Origin: Leptospira wolbachii serovar Codice str. CDC
GTDB lineage: Bacteria > Spirochaetota > Leptospiria > Leptospirales > Leptospiraceae
Assembly: GCF_000332515.2 (NCBI RefSeq)
Contig: NZ_AOGZ02000001.1
Span: 64,501 to 128,500 of the forward strand
Direction: 5' to 3'
DNA length: 64,000 nucleotides
Part shown: positions 45,898 through 55,265 of the stretch, piece after piece
How positions within the stretch are numbered: position 1 is the stretch's first letter
Layout: each line of letters opens with the position of its first letter
The notes under the pieces: generated by a model
Databases searched by the model: none
What the model was told of the DNA's origin: nothing
What the model saw: the letters and a program-made list of their open reading frames with translations, nothing else
Made by a program: the position numbers and the translations under genes

Positions 45898-47091
45898 ATG
45901 TTAAATCCGAATCCATCCGGGCACCCCGGACAAAGAATCGAAGATACTATTATGGGAATTTTAGAGGAGAATCCGAACCATGCGGAAAACTTACTCCAAA
46001 AAATTCAGGAAAGCCAAATCCATCATTTAGAAGATTCCCAAATCTATTCGGCAATTTTAAAAGTACTCACATCTTTAGATATCTGCGAAAATGAATCCGA
46101 ATCCATTTGGAAAGAAATCGTAGAAAACAAAAACAAACTTTCCCATTGTATGGGGCGTCAGGTTGGATTCAGTGTTGCACTAATTGATTATTTCACAAAC
46201 ATCAATCCAAAAATCAAAAATCCTAAAATCATCGATATGAAACTCTTTGCTGATACCGAAAAACTGATATTAGTTGATGAGCTCACTAGATTGTATAACC
46301 GAAGGCATTTCGAAACTGCACTTGTTCGCGAATTTAAACAATCCACAAGATACAACCAGAATCTTACACTTCTCATCATAGACATTGACGATTTCAAAAA
46401 AATCAATGATACCTATGGTCATACCACTGGTGATGAAATTCTCACAAAGGTTGCCAAACAAATCACATCCTGTTTACGGATGGAAGACACCGCTTGCCGG
46501 ATTGGTGGTGAAGAATTTGCTGTCATTTTTCCGCAAACCAACGAAGAACAAGCCATGATCGCATCAGAAAAACTTTTAGAAGCTTGCCGAACCATCCAAC
46601 TGAGTGGAAAATCTGTTACTCTTAGTGGCGGGATTGTATCTTATCCTGAAAAAGTAAAAACTTGTGAAGATATGTATGATCTTGCTGACCGTGCTTTGTA
46701 TACGGCGAAGTATTCTGGTAAAAACCAAATTGTTGCTTATAGTAATGAAAAACGAAGTAGTTTACGTTTTGATGCCAACTTAGAACTACTTTTTATTATG
46801 CCAGATAAAACTCTCAAAACCATTTCAAAGAATATTTCGGTAACAGGAATTGCTTTTGATACGGAAGACGATATTACTTTAAACGAATCCTTTGATGTCA
46901 AACTTCGTGAATCAGATTCTCACCAAGAAATCAATGCCAAAATCAAGGTGATTAGAAAAGAGGAAGTAGGTGTCCATAAATACCTTATGGGGGCGGAGTT
47001 TTTAGAACTCTCTGCTGAAGACCAAACCAAGTTATCCGATCTTTATACACTGCACCGATACAAATCAAAAATGTCTACCAGTGTAGTTTAA
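45898..47091 (+). CDS. Diguanylate cyclase with C-terminal PilZ domain
   Basis: 397 residues: an N-terminal helical region (1-120), a GGDEF domain (about 123-280) with active-site GGEEF at 203-207, metal/substrate motif DIDDFKKINDTYGH and an allosteric I-site RMED (194-197) exactly five residues before the active site; then a PilZ domain (about 293-390) with RSSLRF (RxxxR) and NISVTG (N-x-S-x-x-G), the c-di-GMP-binding signature. It should make c-di-GMP and read it as well. No ribosome site is visible before ATG 45898. A terminator follows at 47119. Confidence 0.88.
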   Translation: MLNPNPSGHPGQRIEDTIMGILEENPNHAENLLQKIQESQIHHLEDSQIYSAILKVLTSLDICENESESIWKEIVENKNKLSHCMGRQVGFSVALIDYFTNINPKIKNPKIIDMKLFADTEKLILVDELTRLYNRRHFETALVREFKQSTRYNQNLTLLIIDIDDFKKINDTYGHTTGDEILTKVAKQITSCLRMEDTACRIGGEEFAVIFPQTNEEQAMIASEKLLEACRTIQLSGKSVTLSGGIVSYPEKVKTCEDMYDLADRALYTAKYSGKNQIVAYSNEKRSSLRFDANLELLFIMPDKTLKTISKNISVTGIAFDTEDDITLNESFDVKLRESDSHQEINAKIKVIRKEEVGVHKYLMGAEFLELSAEDQTKLSDLYTLHRYKSKMSTSVV

Positions 47092-47118
47092 GAAGTCCAA
47101 TTACAACTCCCAACATCA

Positions 47119-47147
47119 GGAAAGATTTCAAACTTTCTCCTTTTTTT
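47119..47147 (+). terminator. Terminator of the GGDEF-PilZ gene
   Basis: GGAAAG (47119-47124) pairs with CTTTC-TCC (47133-47140) over an 8-nt loop, followed by seven Ts. The stem is short. Confidence 0.5.
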
Positions 47148-47185
47148 CCTAATTTCTAGTTGCCAGATTTTCTTTCAAAAAAGAG

Positions 47186-47203
47186 TATACCATAGGGGGT
47201 ATA
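47186..47203. promoter_or_regulatory. CsoR/CstR-like operator before the persulfide dioxygenase gene
   Basis: TATACC-ATAGGG-GGTATA is an 18-bp inverted repeat with G/C-rich centre, the type bound by CsoR-family repressors (CstR senses persulfide). It overlaps a TATAGT (47200-47205) that may be the -10. Confidence 0.55.
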
Positions 47204-47260
47204 GTATTTTACTTATCTCTAAACTCTCCATGGTATCTCTGGTTCCCAAGGATTTTGACC

Positions 47261-48007
47261 ATGGATTCTAGCAAACAGGAGAAACATAGTTATATGATCA
47301 CCAATCCCAAAGACAATATGGAAATCCGTCCACTCTATGATTTGGAATCGGGCACTTGGACTTACCTCATCCTTGACAAAATATCCAAACAGTCCGTTCT
47401 CATTGATCCAGTGTTGGAAAGATTAGATAGAGACTTAAACTATCTACAGGAACTTGGGTATACTCTTTCCTTAACCATCGACACCCACATGCATGCAGAC
47501 CATATAACATCAGCAGGTGATCTCCGAGATAAAACTCAATGTGAATCCTATGCCTCGGAACATTCTGGGGCTACTTGTGCTTCAAAATTTCTAAAAGATG
47601 GCGATTTGTTTGCTATTGGGAATTTGAAATTCCATGTCATCCACACTCCGGGCCATACACCCTGCTCCATTTCTCTACTTTTAAATAATCAATACCTATT
47701 TTCAGGCGATGCACTCTTTGTGAGAGGATGTGGACGAACCGATTTCCAAGGAGGTAGTGCGGAGGCCTTATACAAATCCATTACGGAGAAACTTTTTTCA
47801 TTACCTGACGATACCATCGTCCTACCTGGACATGACTACAAAGGTTTTTTATCTACAACCATCGGTGAAGAGAAAAAATGGAATCCCCGCATAACAGGAA
47901 AGTCTCTTGAAGAATTTAAAGAAATTATGGACAATCTAAACCTCCCTGAACCAAAAAAAATCCATGAAGCTGTGCCAGCAAATCGTGCCTGCGGGAAAGT
48001 ATCATGA
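47261..48007 (+). CDS. Persulfide dioxygenase-like metallo-beta-lactamase protein
   Basis: 248 residues starting at ATG 47261 (AAGGA 8 nt upstream; TTG 47255 is too close to it). The metallo-beta-lactamase motif HMHADH lies at 76-81, with HTPGHTPCS and GDALFVRGCGRTDFQGG further on; the last motif is typical of ETHE1/Blh persulfide dioxygenases, which oxidise glutathione or other persulfides to sulfite. The half-TSUP gene behind it overlaps by 4 nt and could move the sulfite product out, and the upstream palindrome is of the persulfide-sensing CstR type. The three together suggest sulfide detoxification. Confidence 0.82.
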   Translation: MDSSKQEKHSYMITNPKDNMEIRPLYDLESGTWTYLILDKISKQSVLIDPVLERLDRDLNYLQELGYTLSLTIDTHMHADHITSAGDLRDKTQCESYASEHSGATCASKFLKDGDLFAIGNLKFHVIHTPGHTPCSISLLLNNQYLFSGDALFVRGCGRTDFQGGSAEALYKSITEKLFSLPDDTIVLPGHDYKGFLSTTIGEEKKWNPRITGKSLEEFKEIMDNLNLPEPKKIHEAVPANRACGKVS

Positions 48008-48369
48008 GCATTGGAATCTTATTTTTGCTGTTAGGTGTAGGAGCCGGGATTCTCGGAGGTCTTGTTGGAATTGGCGGAGGGATTTTACTTGTCCCAGCAC
48101 TTGTATATTTTTTTGACTTTAACCAGAAATTAGCACAAGGAACAACCCTCGCTGCAATGGTTCCACCGATTGGAATTGTTGCAGCTTATATCTATTACAC
48201 AAGAGGAGAAACCAATATATTTGCAGCGGCCTTTATTAGCGCTGGTTTTATCTTAGGAAGTATTTTTGGAGCCAGTGCAGCATCCAAAATAGATACAACT
48301 ACCTTATCTCGATTCTTTGGAATTTTTACCGTAATTGTGGGATTAAAAATGATTTTTTTTCCGAAGTAA
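48004..48369 (+). CDS. TauE/SafE-family (TSUP) half-size permease
   Basis: 121 residues with four hydrophobic helices. It has the N-terminal TSUP motif GILGGLVGIGGGILLVPALV and the LAQGTTLAAMVPPIG segment. At about 120 residues it is half the usual eight-helix exporter and probably works as a homodimer. It is translationally coupled (ATGA) to the dioxygenase gene, so sulfite or thiosulfate export is likely. Nothing indicates truncation: the frame ends cleanly after a complete half. Confidence 0.82.
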   Translation: MSIGILFLLLGVGAGILGGLVGIGGGILLVPALVYFFDFNQKLAQGTTLAAMVPPIGIVAAYIYYTRGETNIFAAAFISAGFILGSIFGASAASKIDTTTLSRFFGIFTVIVGLKMIFFPK

Positions 48370-48422
48370 AAATGAAATAAATTTTCCTTGCAGGAACTAT
48401 AGATTTAATTTTCCATTTACTC

Positions 48423-48947
48423 GTGTTCGGTTTTTATCTTACATTCTTTTGGGTTTTAATTCGTTTTTTTTCCTCTGAATTTTCTTGGCCATCTGGCCTC
48501 ATTTCCCCACTCCAATTCCTTTTTTGGTGGAACCTAGTTTTCTCTTCTATTTGGTTACTACTTATTTTTATTGTAGTCTTTGGGCTTTTGGGTTTTTTAC
48601 TCAGGATTCCTGTTCTCGGAATCTTGTTGCAGGGCATTCGAAACCAAGTCACCGAAATTGGTTGGTATAAGTTTCTACTCAACAGAACTACTGTTTGGTT
48701 GGTGAGCCAAAGTCTTATCCTTTCCGGTTCCTTTATTTTTGGCTACGGTGGCCATACCGAATCTTGGATTTATACAGCTTCCCTCTCTGCTACAATTTTA
48801 GGTTATTTCATTAAACAAAATTTTTACAAACCAATGGCTAGTTTTTCTGGTTCACGGAGTGTTTTTGTTTATCGAAGTGGAGCCGAGAGGGCTTACAACC
48901 AAAACCCAGACCAATTTCCGAAGGAAAAGGACGTAACTCCCCCTTAA
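48423..48947 (+). CDS. Integral membrane protein of unknown function
   Basis: 174 residues from a GTG; hydrophobic helices at about 4-20, 35-58, 88-108 and 115-135, and a soluble C-terminal tail of about 40 residues. No ribosome site is near the GTG, and no family is recognised. It lies 53 nt after the TSUP gene and may belong to the same unit. Confidence 0.5.
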   Translation: MFGFYLTFFWVLIRFFSSEFSWPSGLISPLQFLFWWNLVFSSIWLLLIFIVVFGLLGFLLRIPVLGILLQGIRNQVTEIGWYKFLLNRTTVWLVSQSLILSGSFIFGYGGHTESWIYTASLSATILGYFIKQNFYKPMASFSGSRSVFVYRSGAERAYNQNPDQFPKEKDVTPP

Positions 48948-48990
48948 TCAATTCTTGTTTTCATTTCCATATCTATCCGAAAACAATCTA

Positions 48991-49686
48991 ATGAGTATGG
49001 TATCCACAACAAAACACAGAGTATCCAGGCCAACGTTACTTGGCCTTCTGATTTTATCCCTCGTAACCACTCTGGTCCTTTTCCAATGTAGCCTTTTTTC
49101 AGACAAAGATTCCAATGTTCAAAAAATCCCCTTACAACCAAAATCAGGTCAGAAAATTGTCGCCTTTGCGGAAGGATGTTTTTGGTGTTCCGAACATATC
49201 TTTGAATCGGTACCGGGAGTCATTGATGTAATCTCAGGATATGCAGGCGGACATACAAAAAATCCATCGTATGATTTAGTGAACACAGAGACAACAGGGC
49301 ACGCTGAAACCGTTCTAATTTATTATGATCCAACTAAGATCGATTATACGGAATTATGTAGAATTTTTTTCCTTTCTCATGACCCAACCACCCTTAACAA
49401 ACAAGGTCCCGATGAAGGTTCTTCCTACAGATCTATCCTCTTTTATTCTTCAGACATAGAACTGAAAATTGCAAAAAAAATCCAAAAAGAAATCGAGAAG
49501 AATCAAATCTGGCGAGGGCCAATTGTTACAGAGTACCAAGAGTTAAAGGATTTTTATCAAGCAGAAGGATACCACCAAAACTTTATACAAAACAATCCAA
49601 CCCAGTCTTATGTTCGTGCTGTTTCCATTCCGAGGTACCAAGAATTCAGATCTCGATACGAACTTTATAAGAAGAACAAAAAGTAG
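48991..49686 (+). CDS. msrA: Peptide-methionine sulfoxide reductase MsrA, predicted lipoprotein
   Basis: MsrA reduces methionine-S-sulfoxide in proteins. From ATG 48991 the protein has 231 residues: a signal peptide ending VLFQCS (Cys33, spirochaetal lipobox), then the enzyme with active-site GCFWC (catalytic Cys63), SGYAGG and TGHAETV. The C-terminus has no second cysteine, so the resolving residue may be C66 or thioredoxin acts directly. A lipid-anchored MsrA would act outside the cytoplasm. A TTG at 48955 is in frame but adds an implausible leader. Confidence 0.88.
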   Translation: MSMVSTTKHRVSRPTLLGLLILSLVTTLVLFQCSLFSDKDSNVQKIPLQPKSGQKIVAFAEGCFWCSEHIFESVPGVIDVISGYAGGHTKNPSYDLVNTETTGHAETVLIYYDPTKIDYTELCRIFFLSHDPTTLNKQGPDEGSSYRSILFYSSDIELKIAKKIQKEIEKNQIWRGPIVTEYQELKDFYQAEGYHQNFIQNNPTQSYVRAVSIPRYQEFRSRYELYKKNKK

Positions 49687-49714
49687 ACAAAATCCTTTCC
49701 CTTCTTTGAAACCT

Positions 49715-51235
49715 TTAGAATGTCAAAAATTGTTCCCTAATTTTAGTACGGAACGAATCAAATTCAGATTTTGTTTGAAACTTACATAGTTTGAGTATTT
49801 CCGCAGGAATCTCCGATGATTTTGCTTCTTTAGCATTGATTGATATCATCATATCACTTAAATAAATCGGGAACACAATGTCCGCATATACGTCTTCTGC
49901 AAGAAGAGGCCGATGATGGAACTCCATTGCCTTTACGTATAAAATTGGGAAATTCCATTTTTCACCAACCATAGCACCTAACTTTGTATGTGTGATCCCA
50001 ATCGCAGATTCTTCCATACTGATGGTAGATGCTATTTCTCTGGAGTTGGAATAAGTTTTAATTTTTGACATATTTTGTTTGTCAAAAGATAAAAGTAAAA
50101 TTTCGCCAATATCATGTAATAGGGAAGCCGCAATTAAGTTACTTAGATCGGCTTTATTCATCCCCATTTTTTGCCCAATTGCTTTACAATAAAAAGCTGA
50201 TTCGTTCGATTTTTCCCAAATTGCAGTAAACGCAGGAAATTTATCCTCTAATATCTGCTTGGTTCCAAGGCTATACAACAAGGTTTGTAATTCTTTTAAA
50301 CCGATCAGTTGGATGGCGCGATCCAAACTCTCAACCCTTCCTCCTCGTCTAAATGCAGCAGAGTTGGAAAGTTTTAGAATATTGGCAGATAAAGCAATAT
50401 CTCGTTTGATCATTTCCGCAATGGTTCCGATACTCGAGTTTGGTTTATCAATAGCATCTTGAATGTCTTTGATGGCTTTAGGGAAAGTAGGTAAATTATC
50501 TATTTGAGAAACAATATGATCAATTTTTTCCAACTGCTGGTTTTCTTTAGAAACCTTAGAGGGAATATCGATCATAAATACAGTTTTGTTTTCACTAGTT
50601 TCGAATTTAAATGCAGAATCACCTAAACCATCGTTACGCAACATCATTAGAGTCATGATTAAACCAAGGCCTGCACCTTCTTGTTCACTAGACATATCCA
50701 TAAATGCATCAGCTAGATCGTTATAAGTTTTTGCTTTATCAATTCTTTCTTTGATTCTCGCCGATTCTGCTGCAGTGAGTTGCACATTGTTCATAATCCG
50801 AATACGCATCAAACTCTTATTATGAATGAACGATACAAAAACTCCAAAATTATTTATCTGAAGAGAATCTTCGATTGCTTCGCGATTTTCAAGATACGTT
50901 TTTTTAAACTCTGCAATGCCGGCTTCATATTCCGTTTCATTTTCAATATTACTTGCACGGTTTTTAAAAAATACTCGTTTAGCATTTGCTTTAATTGCGT
51001 TTGTCACAGTCTCTTTCATAGCCGCAAGAACAGAATCCCTAACAATAATTAAGTCAAGTTGCAATAAAAATCGATCTAAGATTTGAAATAATGTATTTTC
51101 GACTTCATCTGTTATTTGGAAAAATTTAAAATGGAAAGGAGCATTTTCTAAAATTGGATGATTGATATTATCGATGTTTGTATGAAGACCTAAGTCTTGT
51201 TTGTATTCTAATGTGACAGCCTTGGGACTTGCCAT
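49715..51235 (-). CDS. HATPase-HDOD fusion signalling protein
   Basis: 506 residues. The N-terminal part (about 40-235) has a GHKL ATPase-like fold with N-box AAMKETVTNAIKANAKR and G-box EGAGLGLIMTLMMLRNDG, without a phosphoacceptor histidine domain. The C-terminal part (about 245-440) is an HDOD domain (LPTFPKAIKDIQDAIDKP, ANILKLSNSAAFRRGG, AASLLHDIGEILLL). HDOD proteins organise signalling and c-di-GMP pathways and generally lack hydrolase activity. It is not followed by a kinase or response regulator. Confidence 0.8.
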   Translation of the reverse strand: MASPKAVTLEYKQDLGLHTNIDNINHPILENAPFHFKFFQITDEVENTLFQILDRFLLQLDLIIVRDSVLAAMKETVTNAIKANAKRVFFKNRASNIENETEYEAGIAEFKKTYLENREAIEDSLQINNFGVFVSFIHNKSLMRIRIMNNVQLTAAESARIKERIDKAKTYNDLADAFMDMSSEQEGAGLGLIMTLMMLRNDGLGDSAFKFETSENKTVFMIDIPSKVSKENQQLEKIDHIVSQIDNLPTFPKAIKDIQDAIDKPNSSIGTIAEMIKRDIALSANILKLSNSAAFRRGGRVESLDRAIQLIGLKELQTLLYSLGTKQILEDKFPAFTAIWEKSNESAFYCKAIGQKMGMNKADLSNLIAASLLHDIGEILLLSFDKQNMSKIKTYSNSREIASTISMEESAIGITHTKLGAMVGEKWNFPILYVKAMEFHHRPLLAEDVYADIVFPIYLSDMMISINAKEAKSSEIPAEILKLCKFQTKSEFDSFRTKIREQFLTF

Positions 51236-51264
51236 AAAACCTCAAGTATTGAATCAGTATCAAA

Positions 51265-51276
51265 AGGGAATTCCCT
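51265..51276. promoter_or_regulatory. Perfect 12-bp palindrome upstream of the HATPase-HDOD gene
   Basis: AGGGAATTCCCT, 30 nt before the start codon on the minus strand. It could be a small operator, but one 12-bp palindrome alone is weak evidence. Confidence 0.25.
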
Positions 51277-51432
51277 AAGCCACTTATAATGACGACACTT
51301 CTACTCCATCGAATGTAAATATTTTTACTAGTGCAAGCGTTTAACAATAAAGTAACGAAAGATAAAATTCTTGCGGTAAGTACGAAAGTAAAAACAAATT
51401 TAATCCGTGATTTTACTACGTTTGTGTACTAA

Positions 51433-52083
51433 TTAATCAAAAATTTTGATCTTTGGTAAACCTAAGTTGTATCGAACTGCCACGACTCGAATCCCAACAA
51501 CAACAGTTGAAGAAATCACTAAGTTCCAATTTGCATTTACATTCCAAACATTTAAAACGATATATAAAACAGATCCCACCAAACACGCAGTAGCATAGAT
51601 TTCTTTTCTAAAAATAAATGGGACTTCATTCATGAGTGTATCTCGAATGACTCCGCCAAAAATGGCAGAGATCATACCAAGGAGTGCAGAAGCAAAAAAA
51701 TTGACTCCATGATCCAAAGCAATCCTTGTTCCAAGCACTGTATAAATTCCAATCCCTAATGTATCAAAAAGAAATAACTCATCCTTTCGTTTGGTTAGTA
51801 TTCTTGGTAAAAGGATGACTAGTAGAAACCCAACAAAAATTGCCCAAAGAATATTTTCATCTCGAACCCAAGAAACGGGATAATTTCCAAGCGTAATGTC
51901 TCTTAAAGTTCCTCCCCCAATAGCGGTAATAAATCCCGTAAAAAAAACACTGAATAAATCATGGTGATGGTCCTTATGTTCCAATGCGGAAAGAGCACCA
52001 GATATCGTGAAAACCACGATCCCAGCCAGACCAATGTAATAAGAAAAACTAAAATCCACGAATTCTCCCCGACTTTTCTTCAT
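51433..52083 (-). CDS. TRIC/YadS-family membrane channel protein
   Basis: 216 residues with six to seven membrane helices in two internal repeats of the UPF0126 kind: the first has GGGTLRDITLGNYPVSW, the second FGGVIRDTLMNEVPFIF. The family is related to trimeric intracellular cation channels. It diverges from the large beta-helix lipoprotein gene. Confidence 0.85.
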   Translation of the reverse strand: MKKSRGEFVDFSFSYYIGLAGIVVFTISGALSALEHKDHHHDLFSVFFTGFITAIGGGTLRDITLGNYPVSWVRDENILWAIFVGFLLVILLPRILTKRKDELFLFDTLGIGIYTVLGTRIALDHGVNFFASALLGMISAIFGGVIRDTLMNEVPFIFRKEIYATACLVGSVLYIVLNVWNVNANWNLVISSTVVVGIRVVAVRYNLGLPKIKIFD

Positions 52084-52145
52084 TTAGACGTAAATAAAAT
52101 GACAATGTTTCTACCCTTCAATTGTTGTATAGAATAGAGATTAAT

Positions 52146-55100
52146 ATGATGACTGCAAAGTTTTTTAGGAATGCAATCCTTATCCCCACCTTTTTATTTC
52201 AGGCATGTATTCCCAGCCTTTCCAAAGGTTTTTTGCAATCAGTCACCGATTTCCTTCAATTCAGAAGTTTGACCAATGCTGGTCCTTCTGGACCATTTAA
52301 AATTTCCTTCACAGTCTCAGGACTTCTTGGTTCGGGCCTCGTGATAAATCTAAATTCCGGTACCGAAACCCTCATCGTAAATGCAAATGGTAATTATGAA
52401 TTTACAACAGTTCTAAGTTCTGGGAGTAATTTTAACGTCTCTGTTCAAACACAACCCACACTTCCCGTGCAAACCTGTTCTGTTAGTGGAGGGTCCGGAG
52501 TAGTGGGACATGGAAACATTGATTCTATCATTGTCAATTGTGATCCTTTGCGTTATACCTTATCGGGAACCATTACTGGACTGGATGGAATCACTGGCCT
52601 TGTTCTCACAAACTCGTTTGATGGAGCCACACTGAATGTTGCGGTTGCCTCAGGAACTTTTGCCTTCACACAAACATATTTAGATGGAACTTCATACAAC
52701 GTATCAGTAACTACACAGCCAAACCATCCTGTACAAAACTGTGTCACTACAAATGGAGTTGGTGTGATAGCTTCGGCAAACGTCACCAACATTACAATCA
52801 CATGTACATCCGTTGCATTTCCTATTAATGTCAATGTTGTTGGTTTATCTTCCGGAACCTTGGCCATTCGAAACAATAACGCGGAACTCTTGACCATATC
52901 GACAAACGGACCCCATATATTTCCAACAGATGTGGTAACGAACAATTCTTACAATTTACAAGTGGTTTCGAATCCAACAAACCACCAATGTACGCTCTCT
53001 TCATCTACAGGAGTAGTTACGGGATCTATCACAGTCACCGCAAATTGTTTTAGTATGTTGAGCGTTATCCCTTCTATTGGCGGGATATTACAACCAACAG
53101 AAAGTATCCGTTTGCAATTTTCTGCAGAAATCAATGCAGGTAGTTGTGTTGGTTCTACTGGCCTCAATACAAACCTTGGTTTCCCTGCCCTATTCACATT
53201 GACCACATCTACTTTCACAAATGACACTCTGATTGTAGCCCCAGCCGGAGGTGACTCTTGGGTGAATGGAAATAGTACGCTCACACTCAACTGTATCAGC
53301 AATAGCGGTCATCCCCTATCAACAACAGTAAATATACTCTATTTAGTACCATCTTTCATTCGGTATGTTTCCCAAATCAATGGTAACGATACCTTTAACG
53401 GTCAAACTCCAGTCACTCCCAAAAGAAACATTCAGGAAGCCATCAATAGTTTTGGAGGTTGTCCTACTTTCGACTGTGCTGTTCTTGTAGAAGGTGGGTG
53501 GTATTATTCAGCCGCTGTCGGTGATAAAATTCAACTGACTAACGGAATATCACTTTACGGAAGTTATGTGGCTGGATCTAATTTTGGAACTTGGGATCCT
53601 GATTCCCATAGCTCTCAAATTTTAATGATCACAACACCAGCTAGTTGTGCAACATCAACCTTAGTAGCACCTTGTGCCTCCATTGCAGGAGATGTTTCCA
53701 TTGTCAATGACACAACAGTTTCTGGTTTTTTCATTAAATCAGGACCGGATACCGCACCGTATATGGCAGGTGTATTTTTGGATTCCACTATCAATGTACA
53801 CCTCATCAATAATGCAATTGATGCTGGCACAGGAATCGCTGCCTCCTCTGGTGTTCATTCCATTAGTAGTAATCCCTTCTTAGTAAAAAACTTAATCGAC
53901 GGTGGGAATTGTACGGCCGGAGGCTGTAGTGCCATTGGTTTGTATATGTCCTCCACTTTTCCTATTGCCCCTATCCTTCTACTCAATGTAATATCAGGGG
54001 GGGATTCTACCTTAATGTCTGCAAAATCCAAAGGAGTTCAATTTTCTGGAACCTCCACCATCACTGTTTCAAATATACTTGGGAATGTGATTGTAAGTAA
54101 GAATATGAATGTTGCGCTTGGTTCCACCAGTGAAAGTATTGCATTTGAAATAAGTTCAGGATCTGGTTCCACAGGAATCCTTGCTGGCAATATCGTTACA
54201 TCAGCTATTGGTTATATATCCGCAGGGATTCGATTTTTAGCTCCCACAACTATACAGATTGGATCCTTAACACAAGGGAATGTTATTAAATCTGGTTCTT
54301 CCATTAGTGCCACTTATGGATTATATTTAACATCTGGACATACCATTCGCAACAATAACATCCAAATTGGCGATTCGAATAATAATATAAATGCAGCTCT
54401 TTCAACTGCTGCGGGCATCAGAATTACTTCTGGCGGTGGTGTTGTCACTTCGATAGAAAATAACGTTATCGAAGGAGGTACTTCTACATCTGTTTCTGCC
54501 TCAGCCATGTTATACGGTATTAGTGCAGATGCACTGGGAGCTAATTCAAAAATCGCAGGTAATTATTTACGATTGGGCCAAGCTATTGGTTCTGGAGCAT
54601 CAACATCCTATGGATTGTATCTGCCTTCACCCAACACTATTCTTATTGCAAACAATTGGATCCAAAATGGAAGAAGTGATGTAAGGGCAAGAGCAGTTGA
54701 AATCTCGGGAACGTTTAATCCAGTAAGAATCTTTCACAACACTATAAGTTCTGGATCTGGAACCAATAGTGAAACTATTTTACATATTGTTTCTGGTGCA
54801 ACACAGATTGACTTAGAAAACAATGTCTTTTTATTAAACAATAATGTTGCTACTAATTATTGTGTTTTTAATGGCGCAGGTGCGCAAACCGCTATCAAAT
54901 ACAATGTATTTTACAACTGCACCAATTTAGTTACGCAAGGTGGTACAAACTATACCGATCTTTGCGGAGGAGGAATTCCTACCACAGCAGGATGTGTTAC
55001 TCCCCTTAGTGCCGTTGTAGCAAACTTTGGGAACAATCTAAACTTAAATCCTAATTTTATTTCGAACTTCGGAACGGTGGCAAATTACACACCAACGACT

Positions 55101-55235
55101 GCCACTTCTTGTTTGATCACAAAATCAACGAACAATATTTTAACAGATAGTTTTAATGGGAATGGAACAAGGCCCGGCGGCGATGGAGCCGTGAGCCTTG
55201 GTGCCATAGAATACGAATATGCGTGCACACCTTAA
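52146..55235 (+). CDS. Large lipoprotein with leptospiral repeats and right-handed beta-helix
   Basis: 1029 residues from ATG 52146 (TTG 52122 and ATG 52149 are alternatives). The signal ends LFQAC (lipobox). Three copies of an 80-residue Ig-like unit follow (about 35-125, 128-215 and 218-300), each ending in a motif such as NVTNITITC. A spacer domain (about 300-410) leads to a right-handed beta-helix (about 415-960) opening with RYVSQINGNDTFNG and GGWYYSAAVGDKIQL. It is probably anchored in the outer membrane and exposed; such helices bind or degrade polysaccharides, but no active site is recognised. Confidence 0.78.
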   Translation: MMTAKFFRNAILIPTFLFQACIPSLSKGFLQSVTDFLQFRSLTNAGPSGPFKISFTVSGLLGSGLVINLNSGTETLIVNANGNYEFTTVLSSGSNFNVSVQTQPTLPVQTCSVSGGSGVVGHGNIDSIIVNCDPLRYTLSGTITGLDGITGLVLTNSFDGATLNVAVASGTFAFTQTYLDGTSYNVSVTTQPNHPVQNCVTTNGVGVIASANVTNITITCTSVAFPINVNVVGLSSGTLAIRNNNAELLTISTNGPHIFPTDVVTNNSYNLQVVSNPTNHQCTLSSSTGVVTGSITVTANCFSMLSVIPSIGGILQPTESIRLQFSAEINAGSCVGSTGLNTNLGFPALFTLTTSTFTNDTLIVAPAGGDSWVNGNSTLTLNCISNSGHPLSTTVNILYLVPSFIRYVSQINGNDTFNGQTPVTPKRNIQEAINSFGGCPTFDCAVLVEGGWYYSAAVGDKIQLTNGISLYGSYVAGSNFGTWDPDSHSSQILMITTPASCATSTLVAPCASIAGDVSIVNDTTVSGFFIKSGPDTAPYMAGVFLDSTINVHLINNAIDAGTGIAASSGVHSISSNPFLVKNLIDGGNCTAGGCSAIGLYMSSTFPIAPILLLNVISGGDSTLMSAKSKGVQFSGTSTITVSNILGNVIVSKNMNVALGSTSESIAFEISSGSGSTGILAGNIVTSAIGYISAGIRFLAPTTIQIGSLTQGNVIKSGSSISATYGLYLTSGHTIRNNNIQIGDSNNNINAALSTAAGIRITSGGGVVTSIENNVIEGGTSTSVSASAMLYGISADALGANSKIAGNYLRLGQAIGSGASTSYGLYLPSPNTILIANNWIQNGRSDVRARAVEISGTFNPVRIFHNTISSGSGTNSETILHIVSGATQIDLENNVFLLNNNVATNYCVFNGAGAQTAIKYNVFYNCTNLVTQGGTNYTDLCGGGIPTTAGCVTPLSAVVANFGNNLNLNPNFISNFGTVANYTPTTATSCLITKSTNNILTDSFNGNGTRPGGDGAVSLGAIEYEYACTP

Positions 55236-55265
55236 ATCAAGGTTACACATCACGTTTCACTGATT

